From NCBI RefSeq assembly GCF_030409605.1, contig NZ_JAUFQG010000004.1, positions 1,614,501-1,678,500 of the forward strand: a DNA stretch of 64,000 bases, written 5' to 3'. The DNA comes from Simiduia curdlanivorans. GTDB lineage: Bacteria > Pseudomonadota > Gammaproteobacteria > Pseudomonadales > Cellvibrionaceae. Each line of letters begins with the position of its first letter. The first letter of the stretch is position 1. This document shows positions 42,701 to 50,649 of this stretch, one piece after another. The position numbers were made by a program, and so were the translations under genes. The notes beneath the pieces were generated by a model, which was not told the DNA's origin, searched no databases, and saw only the letters and a program-made list of their open reading frames with translations.

Positions 42701-43054
42701 ATGTCACTATTAACGGTTCCAGCGCTCGTTGCTGAGGCGCGTACTAAGGTGCGCTGTATTACCGCGGCACAGGCTAAAATTGAAATCGCTGCTAACCAGG
42801 GCTTGCTCTTGGATGTGCGAGAGCCGGCGGAAGCCGCACTGAAAAGTGTTGCTGGCGCAATCAATGTGCCGCGCGGGGTCTTGGAAATGAAGATGGGCGA
42901 GCTGTGTTCGTGTGCGGAGCAACCCATCTACATACATTGCGCCACTGGCGGCCGCGCCGCCCTCGCGGCTGAGCAGCTGGTACGCATGGGCTACCAGCAA
43001 GTTAGCGCGATAACCTGCGCTGTTGATCAGGTGTGTTTTAGTCTCGGTAGCTAG
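42701..43054 (+). CDS. Rhodanese-like sulfurtransferase
   Basis: 117 residues, single rhodanese domain. The CH2A-like block GLLLDVREPAEAALKSV (about 31-47) and active-site loop HCATGGRAAL (about 76-85), whose Cys should carry the persulfide. Transfers sulfane sulfur to an acceptor. The DUF2892 gene lies 62 bp upstream, giving split YgaP-like organisation; the hemerythrin gene follows. Cytoplasmic, likely linked to sulfide or redox stress. Confidence 0.9.
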   Translation: MSLLTVPALVAEARTKVRCITAAQAKIEIAANQGLLLDVREPAEAALKSVAGAINVPRGVLEMKMGELCSCAEQPIYIHCATGGRAALAAEQLVRMGYQQVSAITCAVDQVCFSLGS

Positions 43055-43168
43055 CATTAGCGTGACGCATGGGTGGTACTGCCATTCCTTTAGGGGTAGT
43101 GGTTGGGCTATGGCTGCTAAGATCGCGTAGACTTCAAGATCGATTTTATTCGTTGATTGGAGGCAAGT

Positions 43169-43630
43169 GTGTCCCGTTGCTTGGCGGTTACCGATTTCTT
43201 TGTACGCGACCACGATCGTTTAGATTGCTTGTTGGAAGCCGCTTACTACGCCGATGATGTCGATCACAGTCGGGCGCTGTTTGCGGCTTTTCGATTTGGG
43301 CTAGAGCGTCATATGGCGTGGGAAGAGCAGTTGTTATTTCCGCTGTTTGAGCAGAAGACTGGCTGGGTCGACGTAGGGCCTACGGTGGGCATGGTGGCAG
43401 AGCACCAGCAAATTAGGCTACTGCTCGCGCTTATGGCGCAGTATGATTTTCCTGTCCACGCGCCGGAAGCAAAAAAACTACAATCTATTCTTGCTTGTCA
43501 TAACAACCGCGAAGAGCGGATTGTGTATCCAGGTATCGATGACGATTGCACTGAGGTAGAAATTAAAACCTTGCTCGCAGAGCTGTACGATAATCTTGCG
43601 CAGGCGGACGATTTATATTTGGTTATGTAG
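43169..43630 (+). CDS. Hemerythrin-like domain protein
   Basis: 153 residues from GTG 43169, with GGAGG at 43159-43163. Four-helix bundle with iron ligands visible as H-x-x-x-D/E patterns: DHDRLD (about 14-19), HMAWEEQLLFP (about 48-58, His and Glu), EHQQIRLL (about 78-85), CHNNREERIVYP (about 112-123, His and Glu). Similar proteins sense or carry oxygen or handle nitric oxide. It may belong with the rhodanese operon (114 bp gap). Confidence 0.85.
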   Translation: MSRCLAVTDFFVRDHDRLDCLLEAAYYADDVDHSRALFAAFRFGLERHMAWEEQLLFPLFEQKTGWVDVGPTVGMVAEHQQIRLLLALMAQYDFPVHAPEAKKLQSILACHNNREERIVYPGIDDDCTEVEIKTLLAELYDNLAQADDLYLVM

Positions 43631-43661
43631 TTCAATCGCCGATATGAGCGGGCTTGGAGCT

Positions 43662-43702
43662 GCGCGCCGCCCCGTCAGAAAAGGCCTTTCGCTGCGGCGC
43701 GC
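43662..43702. terminator. Inverted repeat between convergent genes
   Basis: 9-bp arms GCGCGCCGC and GCGGCGCGC with a 23-nt loop, between the hemerythrin stop and the convergent small periplasmic gene. Could stop transcription in both directions; lacks a strong T-run. Confidence 0.35.
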
Positions 43703-43716
43703 GTTATAAATTCCGA

Positions 43717-44145
43717 TTATTGTGCTGCTAATTTAGTGTAAGCGTCGGCAATGGCGAGGTCGTGAATGGCTTTGGTTATGCCACGGCGTAAATTCGAACG
43801 CCAGCGGTCGATATAGGCCTGTTCAATCTCACACTTTTCACGTTTCGCGACCACGCAGTTGATGCGCTTTTCCGACAGTGATGCTACGTCGATCTGAGTC
43901 GCGCTGTAGCTGATAGCAACCCGCAGTTCGTAGTCTTTATAAACAAGCTTTGCGATTAAGCCGCTGGCATCTTCTGACTCTACGAGCCAATCATATTGTT
44001 GCATGCCTTTTTTTATTGCTGCGGCCGGATCGGTCACATAAGCTTGAATCTTGATGGGATCTTGGTACAAAGTGTGGGCCAAGGCTTTTTGGCATAAGCT
44101 AAACAGTGCTACGACGGCAACAAGGATTGCGCAATAGTTTTTCAT
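43717..44145 (-). CDS. Small secreted protein
   Basis: 142 residues, not recognised. Signal peptide about 1-23 (ending QKALA). Mature part mostly mixed alpha/beta, with Cys pair in RINCVVAKREKCEIEQ that could form a disulfide, and C-terminal helix RRGITKAIHDLAIADAY. The next gene upstream encodes a similar-sized secreted protein with a similar ending (helix after N-x-R-x-x-x-x-A-L), so they may be distant paralogues. 18 bp separate the two genes; co-transcribed. Confidence 0.7.
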   Translation of the reverse strand: MKNYCAILVAVVALFSLCQKALAHTLYQDPIKIQAYVTDPAAAIKKGMQQYDWLVESEDASGLIAKLVYKDYELRVAISYSATQIDVASLSEKRINCVVAKREKCEIEQAYIDRWRSNLRRGITKAIHDLAIADAYTKLAAQ

Positions 44146-44163
44146 GGTTTCTTCCTTGGTAAT

Positions 44164-44610
44164 TTACAGAGCTCGGCTCAGATCTTTGCGAAAGTTGGCG
44201 CCATACTTAAAATAGTTTCGATGAATTTTGTAGCAAAAATAACCGACCAATTTTTCGCATGCGTAGGCATTAATACCACCACCGTATTTGATTTGTACGG
44301 CTTGGTCATTGTATTCAACGCGGTGAAATATCGCGTGGCCCTTATAGTCCCAACGGCAGGTTATAAAACCCTCGCCTTCCTCTTCGAGTAGACATGCTGG
44401 GCCTTTGATACTTTGCATAGTGCGCAGAATTACCAGCCTTGCGTTCGCTGCACTTTGACTCGAGTTAGGGATGATATCGTAAAGTTTGCGCATTGTTTTT
44501 TCTTTTGCGCTGCCGCGACCTTGGTCTTGATAGACAAATTCACTCGGTTCAGCCTGAGCTTGAATGTTGATGGCAAGGCATAGTGCGATACCAAGAAGGG
44601 CTTTCCACAT
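44164..44610 (-). CDS. Small secreted protein
   Basis: 148 residues from the ATG at 44610 (AAGGA upstream). The longer frame to 44751 overlaps the feoB terminator. Signal peptide about 1-19 (ending IQAQA). Cysteines at PACLLE, TCRWDY, YACEK and YFCYK allow two disulfides. RVEYNDQAVQIKYGGG is the core beta stretch. Function unknown. First gene of a two-gene unit with the one at 43717. Confidence 0.7.
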   Translation of the reverse strand: MWKALLGIALCLAINIQAQAEPSEFVYQDQGRGSAKEKTMRKLYDIIPNSSQSAANARLVILRTMQSIKGPACLLEEEGEGFITCRWDYKGHAIFHRVEYNDQAVQIKYGGGINAYACEKLVGYFCYKIHRNYFKYGANFRKDLSRAL

Positions 44611-44731
44611 AGCCAATATCCTTTGTAGCGTGGCGTTAAAATAATGGGCTGCATCATAGTGCAAAACAGGGCAAAAGTGTGTTGCTAAAAGTTTTGGACC
44701 GATGAGAGCGAAGCTATTGTCAGCAATTTTC

Positions 44732-44770
44732 TGCAAAAAAAATACCTGCATATGCAGGTATTTTTTTGCA
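44732..44770 (-). terminator. Terminator of the feo operon
   Basis: Near-perfect palindrome: stem AAATACCTGCA / TGCAGGTATTT with A-run before and T-run after, so it can act in both directions. It lies 11 bp past the feoB stop. Confidence 0.9.
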
Positions 44771-44780
44771 AAACCGCAGG

Positions 44781-46865
44781 TTAAGCAATATTAATAACGT
44801 TGATTTCACCTAGGTGTTTTTCTCTAACTCGTTTCACAATTAGCCAATACACCAGCGCTAGTACCAGCGTTGAGCCAATAAACCAGAGGCTGGAGTAGAG
44901 CGGTTGCTGCAGGATTAAACTGAGCTGCCATAAATTACTGGCGATCCAGTAGGACAGCATCAAGCTCCAAATCAGTGAGAAGCGCAACCAGCCCGAGCCC
45001 GCTTCCCGCTGCATGGCGCCAAGAGTGGCAACGCAGGGCGCGTACAAGAGCACGAAGGCAAGGAAGCAGAAGGCGGCCCAGGCAGACGGGAAGAGGTTAC
45101 CGATAGGGTTATCGGCAATCAGCGGTACGTCCGCGTCGGCATCTGGCACTGGCTCTAAACCAAACATGGCTTTGGTGTTGTCGGCCACGCTGGTGAATGC
45201 GGCGCCTAGGTCGCCGATGAAATCGGGCATGGGAACCTCGGCATCGGCGTTTACATCGGCGTCTTCCCGGGTGTAAAGCGTTTGGATGGTGCCCACCATG
45301 ACTTCTTTAGCAAACAGGCCGCTGAATAAACCGAGGGTTGCCTGCCAGTTATCTTCGCCTATACCCATGGGGGTGAGGGCCGGGGTTAATTTTTTGCCTA
45401 TCCACGCGAGTGCGGAATCCGAGCTGCCGGGTGCGCCCCAGCTGCCATCGGTTTTGACCGCCCCCAAGCAGGACAATACGATTACCACCAGCATAATGCG
45501 CTTGCCGGCGCGCAGCATGAAGCTGTGCAACCGGTGCCCGGCTTGGGTGAAAACATTGCGCCACACCGGGCGGCGGTAGGAGGGCATCTCCAAAATAGAA
45601 GGCTCGTGATAGCGGCCAAACAGGGTTTTGCGCAGCAGCCAGGCCGAGCCAACGGCGACCAGTATGCCGAGCAGGTAGAGCGAGAAAATGGCGAGGCCGG
45701 CTTGCTCCGGAAAAAAGGCGCTACCGACAAACACGTAGACCGACAGGCGAGCGCTACAGGACATAAACGGTGCGATAAAAATCGTGGTCAAGCGCGCCGA
45801 GGTGGAGCTGAGCGAGCGCGCCGCCATGACCGAGGGCACGTTGCAACCGAAGCCGACAATGAGCGGAATAAACGCTTGCCCAGGTAGGCCGATGCGGCTC
45901 ATCACCCCGTCGATGACAAAGGCCGCGCGCGCCAAGTAACCCGAGTCTTCGAGCCAGCTCATACACAGGTAGAGTGCGCCAATGACGGGAATAAAGGTGG
46001 CGATCAGTTGCAGGCCGGCGCCGACGCCGTCGGCCATGAAGGCGATGAGCCAGGCGGGCGAGCCGAAGCCGGCGAGTACCCAGCGCAAGCCCTCGACAAT
46101 CCAGCTGCCGAGCCAAATATCGAAGAAGTCGATAAACACCGCGCCAAACTGTACCGACACCATAAAGAGCAGATACATCACAAACAAAAAGCTTGGAATC
46201 GCCAGCGCCGGGTGCAACAGCCAGCGGTCTATGCGCTCGGTCAGTGTTGGCTCGCCGGTGAAGGTGGTGGCCTTGTCGACGGCGCTAATTAGGCCCTCTA
46301 AACTGAGTTCGTTGCGCGGCAGCGGCTGGCAGGCGCAATCGTCGCCGTCTTCTGTGGCGGGCGCTGGCGTTGAAGTGAGTGCTAACTCTAGCGTCTTTTC
46401 TAGGGCTTTTAAGCCGGTTTGTTTGGCGGCGGATACTTCCACCAGGCGCTCGCCCAAGAGCAGCTTGAGTTCGGTTAAATCCAGCTCGAGGCCATGATCG
46501 GCCAAGGCGTCCATCATGTTCAGTGCGATAACCACGGGCCGGCCTGTGGCTAACAGCTGAGGGATAAGCTCGGCCTGACGCCGCAATTGGGTGGCGTCTA
46601 TCACCAGCAAAATGGCGTCGGGTTGGGCGTTTTTGAGGTAGTCGTTGGTGACTTTGGCGTCGATGCTCAGCGGGCAGTCAGTGAGCATGTGCACACCGGG
46701 CAGGTCAATTAACTCAACCCGCTCAGCGCCAACTTTGAATTCGCCGATTTTTTGCTCGACGGTGACGCCGGCCCAATTACCGGTGCGTTGATTGGATTTG
46801 GTTAAAACGTTGAAGAGGGTGGTTTTGCCGCAGTTGGGGCTGCCCACCAAGGCAATTTGTTTCAC
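44781..46865 (-). CDS. feoB: Ferrous iron transport protein B
   Basis: 694 residues, slightly short for FeoB. Cytoplasmic G domain 1-165: GSPNCGKTTLFN (G1), DLPGVHML (G3), ALNMMD (G4) and SAAKQTG (G5-like). GDI-like linker about 165-210 with DDCACQP. The membrane domain spans about 215-690 with eight or more helices, including the Gate-type blocks GFGCNVPSVMAARS and FMSCSARLSVY. Imports Fe2+ under reduced conditions. FeoA is 25 bp upstream; no FeoC. Fur-type site upstream of feoA. Confidence 0.95.
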   Translation of the reverse strand: MKQIALVGSPNCGKTTLFNVLTKSNQRTGNWAGVTVEQKIGEFKVGAERVELIDLPGVHMLTDCPLSIDAKVTNDYLKNAQPDAILLVIDATQLRRQAELIPQLLATGRPVVIALNMMDALADHGLELDLTELKLLLGERLVEVSAAKQTGLKALEKTLELALTSTPAPATEDGDDCACQPLPRNELSLEGLISAVDKATTFTGEPTLTERIDRWLLHPALAIPSFLFVMYLLFMVSVQFGAVFIDFFDIWLGSWIVEGLRWVLAGFGSPAWLIAFMADGVGAGLQLIATFIPVIGALYLCMSWLEDSGYLARAAFVIDGVMSRIGLPGQAFIPLIVGFGCNVPSVMAARSLSSTSARLTTIFIAPFMSCSARLSVYVFVGSAFFPEQAGLAIFSLYLLGILVAVGSAWLLRKTLFGRYHEPSILEMPSYRRPVWRNVFTQAGHRLHSFMLRAGKRIMLVVIVLSCLGAVKTDGSWGAPGSSDSALAWIGKKLTPALTPMGIGEDNWQATLGLFSGLFAKEVMVGTIQTLYTREDADVNADAEVPMPDFIGDLGAAFTSVADNTKAMFGLEPVPDADADVPLIADNPIGNLFPSAWAAFCFLAFVLLYAPCVATLGAMQREAGSGWLRFSLIWSLMLSYWIASNLWQLSLILQQPLYSSLWFIGSTLVLALVYWLIVKRVREKHLGEINVINIA

Positions 46866-46890
46866 ACGATGACCTAATAGTAAGGGAAAA

Positions 46891-47115
46891 TTAAACCGCT
46901 ACTTCTATGGCGGCCGCATCTTCCTGGCGGATGGCATACAGGGCGCCATGTACTTTGGCTTGCAAGGGGCCACGCCCTTGCGCTTTGTGCAATATTTCGA
47001 TCGGCGCGCCGGGCGCTATACCCAGCTGCGAACAGTGGCTGTGCAACACATGGTTGCTACCCTTAATGCTAATGACGCGAGCAGATTGGCGCAGATCGAG
47101 CTGATCTAATGTCAC
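46891..47115 (-). CDS. feoA: Ferrous iron transport protein A
   Basis: 74 residues, SH3-like FeoA fold. Typical pattern: LDLRQSARVISIKG, then LGIAPGAPIEILHKAQGRGPL and YAIRQEDAAAIEV (three family strand blocks). Cytoplasmic; supports FeoB by contacting its G domain. Start ATG 47115. First gene of the feoAB operon. Confidence 0.93.
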   Translation of the reverse strand: MTLDQLDLRQSARVISIKGSNHVLHSHCSQLGIAPGAPIEILHKAQGRGPLQAKVHGALYAIRQEDAAAIEVAV

Positions 47116-47188
47116 GTTATTGTCCTTCGGCTCAAGCCGATTGAGAGAATGCCAGAACCTGCTAGTTTACCGGTGATCGAGATGTAAA

Positions 47189-47207
47189 CCAAGATGAGAA
47201 CCATTAT
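47189..47207 (-). promoter_or_regulatory. Possible Fur box upstream of feoAB
   Basis: On the minus strand GATAATGGTTCTCATCTTG matches 13 of 19 positions of the Fur consensus by my count, 74 bp before feoA. Fur repression of feo is common. The match is modest, so treat as a candidate. The rest of 47116-47360 holds the divergent promoters. Confidence 0.4.
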
Positions 47208-47360
47208 CTTTTGTAATTATTTTCTTATCTATGCTTTGGATCAACCCAATTTCACTAAGGGCGGGCTATTCCTACCCAGTATTGCGCGCGAGTTAGGTTA
47301 CACTGGGGCTCTGTTAGATCTGCTTTTGATTGTTTAACTTTTTGATTTAGAAGGTTTTTT

Positions 47361-48563
47361 GTGTCTGAATTGCCATCTTCGAAGTTGCTGTTGTTCACCG
47401 CTGCGGCCCTTGTGGCGCTGTCGCCCTTGGCAATGGACAGCTATTTGCCTGCCATTCCGGCGCTGGCCGACTATTTAGGGGTAAGTGCTGGTGCCGTAAG
47501 CTGGACAGTGAGTAACTTTTTACTGGGCCTCGCGGCTGGGCAGTTGATTGGTGGCGCTATTTCAGACCAGAAGGGTCGGCGCCCGGTGGTGCTGTTTGGT
47601 CTAATCTTGTTTGCCCTTAGTTCACTGGCCCTGGTGTTTATCGACAGTTTGTGGTCCGCCAACGGCTGGCGTTTACTGCAGGGTTTTAGTGGTGGTGTGG
47701 TGATGGTGAGCGCCATCGCCATGGTAAAGGATATTACCCCGCCTGAGCGCTTGGCTGCGCAAATTGCCCAGATCATTTTTGTGGTCATGCTCACGCCTAT
47801 TATCGCGCCCATCATTGGCGCGGCTATGTTGCCCCTAGGCTGGCAGAGTATTTTTATATTGTCGTTGGTAGCCGCCGTTTTATTGTTACTGCTGGTCGTG
47901 GGTTGGGTGCAGGAGTCCAATGCTCACATCACCGGTAAGCTCTCCTTAAGTGGCGCCTTGGCGCAATATGGTTATGTCTTACGGTTTCAGCGCGATGGCG
48001 TTTACATTGCTCGCTGGCAGGCATTGAGCCTGAGTTGCAGCGCTTTGTTGGGCTTGGTGTTCGTCACCGCCTCTGGGCCTATCATCATGGATGAATACGG
48101 TTTGGCGCCGGAACAGTTCCCCTATGCCTTTGGCGCATTCGCGGTATCCATACTGGTGGGTAATCGCATCGGAAAATGGATGGTTGGGCGATTCCCTGCA
48201 CACATCATTTTCAGACGCGGTGTGTGGATACAGCTGGCTGCAATCGTTGCGTTACTGGTTGTGCTCGGCTTCGTACAGCCGCCTCTGTGGCTGGCATTGG
48301 CGCTCATGATGGTGGCCTTTGGCACAGGGGCTGCTATTGGGCCTTCCGGCTCAGCCATGTTTCTAAATTTGCTGGACAAACATTTTGGCAGCGCCACGGC
48401 GTTCGAGACTACGCTTAGGTTTAGCCTCGGGGCGCTGCTCGGCAGTTTGGCGACGGCGCTGCCCATTGGTCACTTGTTGGCAACAACGCTCATCATGTTC
48501 GTAAGTTTACTGCTCAGTTTGTGGTCTTCTACCGTGACCAGACGTTTTTGGCGAAGCCTCTAA
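47361..48563 (+). CDS. Bcr/CflA family multidrug efflux MFS transporter
   Basis: 400 residues, GTG start, 12 hydrophobic helices. LVALSPLAMDSYLPAIPAL near the N-terminus and GAISDQKGRRPVVLFGL (loop 2-3 motif A) are family hallmarks; the last is the MFS signature D-x-x-G-R-R-P. Proton antiporter in the inner membrane; Bcr-type members export bicyclomycin, sulfonamides or chloramphenicol, but the substrate here is unknown. Convergent/divergent neighbours: feoA on the left, GAF kinase on the right. Confidence 0.9.
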   Translation: MSELPSSKLLLFTAAALVALSPLAMDSYLPAIPALADYLGVSAGAVSWTVSNFLLGLAAGQLIGGAISDQKGRRPVVLFGLILFALSSLALVFIDSLWSANGWRLLQGFSGGVVMVSAIAMVKDITPPERLAAQIAQIIFVVMLTPIIAPIIGAAMLPLGWQSIFILSLVAAVLLLLLVVGWVQESNAHITGKLSLSGALAQYGYVLRFQRDGVYIARWQALSLSCSALLGLVFVTASGPIIMDEYGLAPEQFPYAFGAFAVSILVGNRIGKWMVGRFPAHIIFRRGVWIQLAAIVALLVVLGFVQPPLWLALALMMVAFGTGAAIGPSGSAMFLNLLDKHFGSATAFETTLRFSLGALLGSLATALPIGHLLATTLIMFVSLLLSLWSSTVTRRFWRSL

Positions 48564-48639
48564 TAGCCACATATGAATCGCGGTGATTACTTGAGGCTTG
48601 TCTATACTGGGTATTCCACGAACGTCTAATGAGACCACC

Positions 48640-49830
48640 ATGAAAAGCGCCCCCGATCATCCTCTGGAGTCTGCCCGCATGTCGGCGCTGTTGGGCTACG
48701 AGGTGCTCGATAGCCAAGACGAGACTGCATTTGACGAGCTGACTGAAATCGCCAGCGCTATTTGCGGCACAGAAATCTCCTTGATTTGCTTTGTTGATTG
48801 CGAGCGGCAATGGTTTAAGTCACGGGTTGGCCTTGAGGCCACCGAGACGCCGCGCAGCGTTGCCTTTTGCTCTCACGCGATTCTGCAACAAGGTGTTTTT
48901 GAGGTGCAAAACGCGTTAAATGATGAACGCTTTGCTGATAACCCGCTGGTTACCGGTGATCCGAACATTCGCTTCTACGCGGGTGCGCCGCTAGTGACGC
49001 CCAGTGGTTTGCCCGTCGGCACTTTATGCGTGATTGATTCAAAACCTAAAAAACTCACTAAGGTACAGCGCCGAGCGCTAATAACGCTGGCCGATCAAGT
49101 GGTTGGCCAGTTGGAGCTGCGGCTGCATAATCATCGCCTGAAGCGGGTGAATGAGCGCAGAGAAAAAATATTCTCCGTGATCGCCCATGACTTGCGTGGG
49201 CCTTTCAATAGCATATTGGGTTTCTCCCGCTCCTTATCTAAAAAAGCTGACAACACATCGCCAGCGCGTATCGCGGACATGGCTAACTCGATATTGACGG
49301 CCTCGTTGAACGTGTACCAATTGTTGGATGAGCTGTTGCAGTGGTCGCAACACCAATTGGGTGCTTTCGAGGCACAGTTTAGTGCCTGTAAGGTGATCGA
49401 TTTAGTCGAGAGTAACTTGGTGCTCTTACAGGATTCTCTCGATTTTAAAGAGTTGACACTGGTCATTGATGCTAGCCCAGAGTTGCAGGTAATCGCCGAT
49501 CCAACCCTAACCAAGACAGTCATCAGAAATCTATTGACCAACGCCATTAAATACTCGCCTAAGCGCGGAGAGATAAAGGTAAGCGCCTGGGTTCACGACA
49601 GCGAAATTTGGCTAAGGGTTAGCGATCAAGGCAAGGGCTTATCCGACACCTTGAAGCAGCAGCTTTTCAAGGAAAGCCTAGACAGTGAGCCAGATACTGA
49701 AGGCGATATTGGCCATGGCATTGGCTTACATCTCTGTCAGGCGTTCATGCACATGCAAAACGGCAGAATTTGGTCAGACGATGTCACACTGGGCGCGTCT
49801 ATCACCTTCAGCCTTCCAAAGACTCGCTAA
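48640..49830 (+). CDS. GAF-domain sensor histidine kinase
   Basis: 396 residues from ATG 48640. No membrane segments, so a soluble kinase. GAF about 20-165 (VDCERQWFKSRVGL, RFYAGAPLVTPSGLPVGTLC, two typical stretches), HisKA with FSVIAHDLRGPFNSIL (His about 191), HATPase about 285-395 with NLLTNAIKYSP and VSDQGKGL. The phosphoacceptor/response regulator partner is not adjacent; the GAF ligand is unknown. Confidence 0.9.
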   Translation: MKSAPDHPLESARMSALLGYEVLDSQDETAFDELTEIASAICGTEISLICFVDCERQWFKSRVGLEATETPRSVAFCSHAILQQGVFEVQNALNDERFADNPLVTGDPNIRFYAGAPLVTPSGLPVGTLCVIDSKPKKLTKVQRRALITLADQVVGQLELRLHNHRLKRVNERREKIFSVIAHDLRGPFNSILGFSRSLSKKADNTSPARIADMANSILTASLNVYQLLDELLQWSQHQLGAFEAQFSACKVIDLVESNLVLLQDSLDFKELTLVIDASPELQVIADPTLTKTVIRNLLTNAIKYSPKRGEIKVSAWVHDSEIWLRVSDQGKGLSDTLKQQLFKESLDSEPDTEGDIGHGIGLHLCQAFMHMQNGRIWSDDVTLGASITFSLPKTR

Positions 49831-50001
49831 GGTTGGTTCTTTCAGCTGAGTGTTTACCTAACTGCTGTGAGCGCCACGCTCGTGTTTAAAGATAAGCTTA
49901 GGTGCGTTGAGTTAAGTCGGTGGCCCGCGGTATCATAGCGCCTTCGGATGCGTTTTTTCAGGTCAAGGACATGGCTTATTTACCCCTGAGGCTGCTGTTT
50001 T

Positions 50002-50649
50002 ATGTCCTCAGATAACTACACAAAGAGCATTAAAGCCCTGCTGTCGCGCGCGGTTAAGCCTAATCACCTCTCGCAAAAAACACTGGATGAACACTTCGAG
50101 TTGTTTTGCCGCGTCATGGAGCGGGGTTTTGCAATTCATACGGGCTCGTCCAACCGTCTGGTTGTTGACTACTCTTTGACAGATACCGGCTCAAACCGTC
50201 AGTTACCTAGGATTCACCCCTTAGGCAATATGAGTTTTCGCCTGCCGGAAACCTGGCTAGAGCCGAGTGACCATTTCCTATTTTACGACCCCTCCGATGA
50301 AACAGATTTTCCCCAGCTGGCTACCTATGACGACGCCAGCAATCGATTTGTGCAAGCTAAGTGGGAAGATCTGGTCGATTTAAATAGGTTACATGGACAG
50401 CAAATTTTGCCCTTGGCGAAGTTGGGCTCTTTGAAAGGCTTACATTACATTAAAGATATCGCTTGCTTGCAGCTATTTGAGCTCAATTTTGATCGCCTGT
50501 TTGAGACTGATGTAATTTTAGCTGAGCACCTTCGCGGTGTTTTGGCCGATAAAATGGGGCGTCATGTGGAAGCTTCTCGGCACTGGTTGAAAGCATCGCG
50601 CAGTGAACAAATTGCGCTCAAGTATTTGGCGAAAAAAGCAACTAAGTGA
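50002..50649 (+). CDS. Uncharacterised protein
   Basis: 215 residues, not recognised. No signal peptide or membrane segment. N-terminal helix rich in Lys, then a beta-rich middle (GFAIHTGSSNRLVVDYSL, PLGNMSFRLPETWLEPSDHF, two short marks), and a helical C-terminus ending ASRSEQIALKYLAKK. Convergent, overlapping the GGDEF-EAL gene by 8 bp. Preceded by a weak Shine-Dalgarno; ATG 50002. No function inferred. Confidence 0.6.
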   Translation: MSSDNYTKSIKALLSRAVKPNHLSQKTLDEHFELFCRVMERGFAIHTGSSNRLVVDYSLTDTGSNRQLPRIHPLGNMSFRLPETWLEPSDHFLFYDPSDETDFPQLATYDDASNRFVQAKWEDLVDLNRLHGQQILPLAKLGSLKGLHYIKDIACLQLFELNFDRLFETDVILAEHLRGVLADKMGRHVEASRHWLKASRSEQIALKYLAKKATK

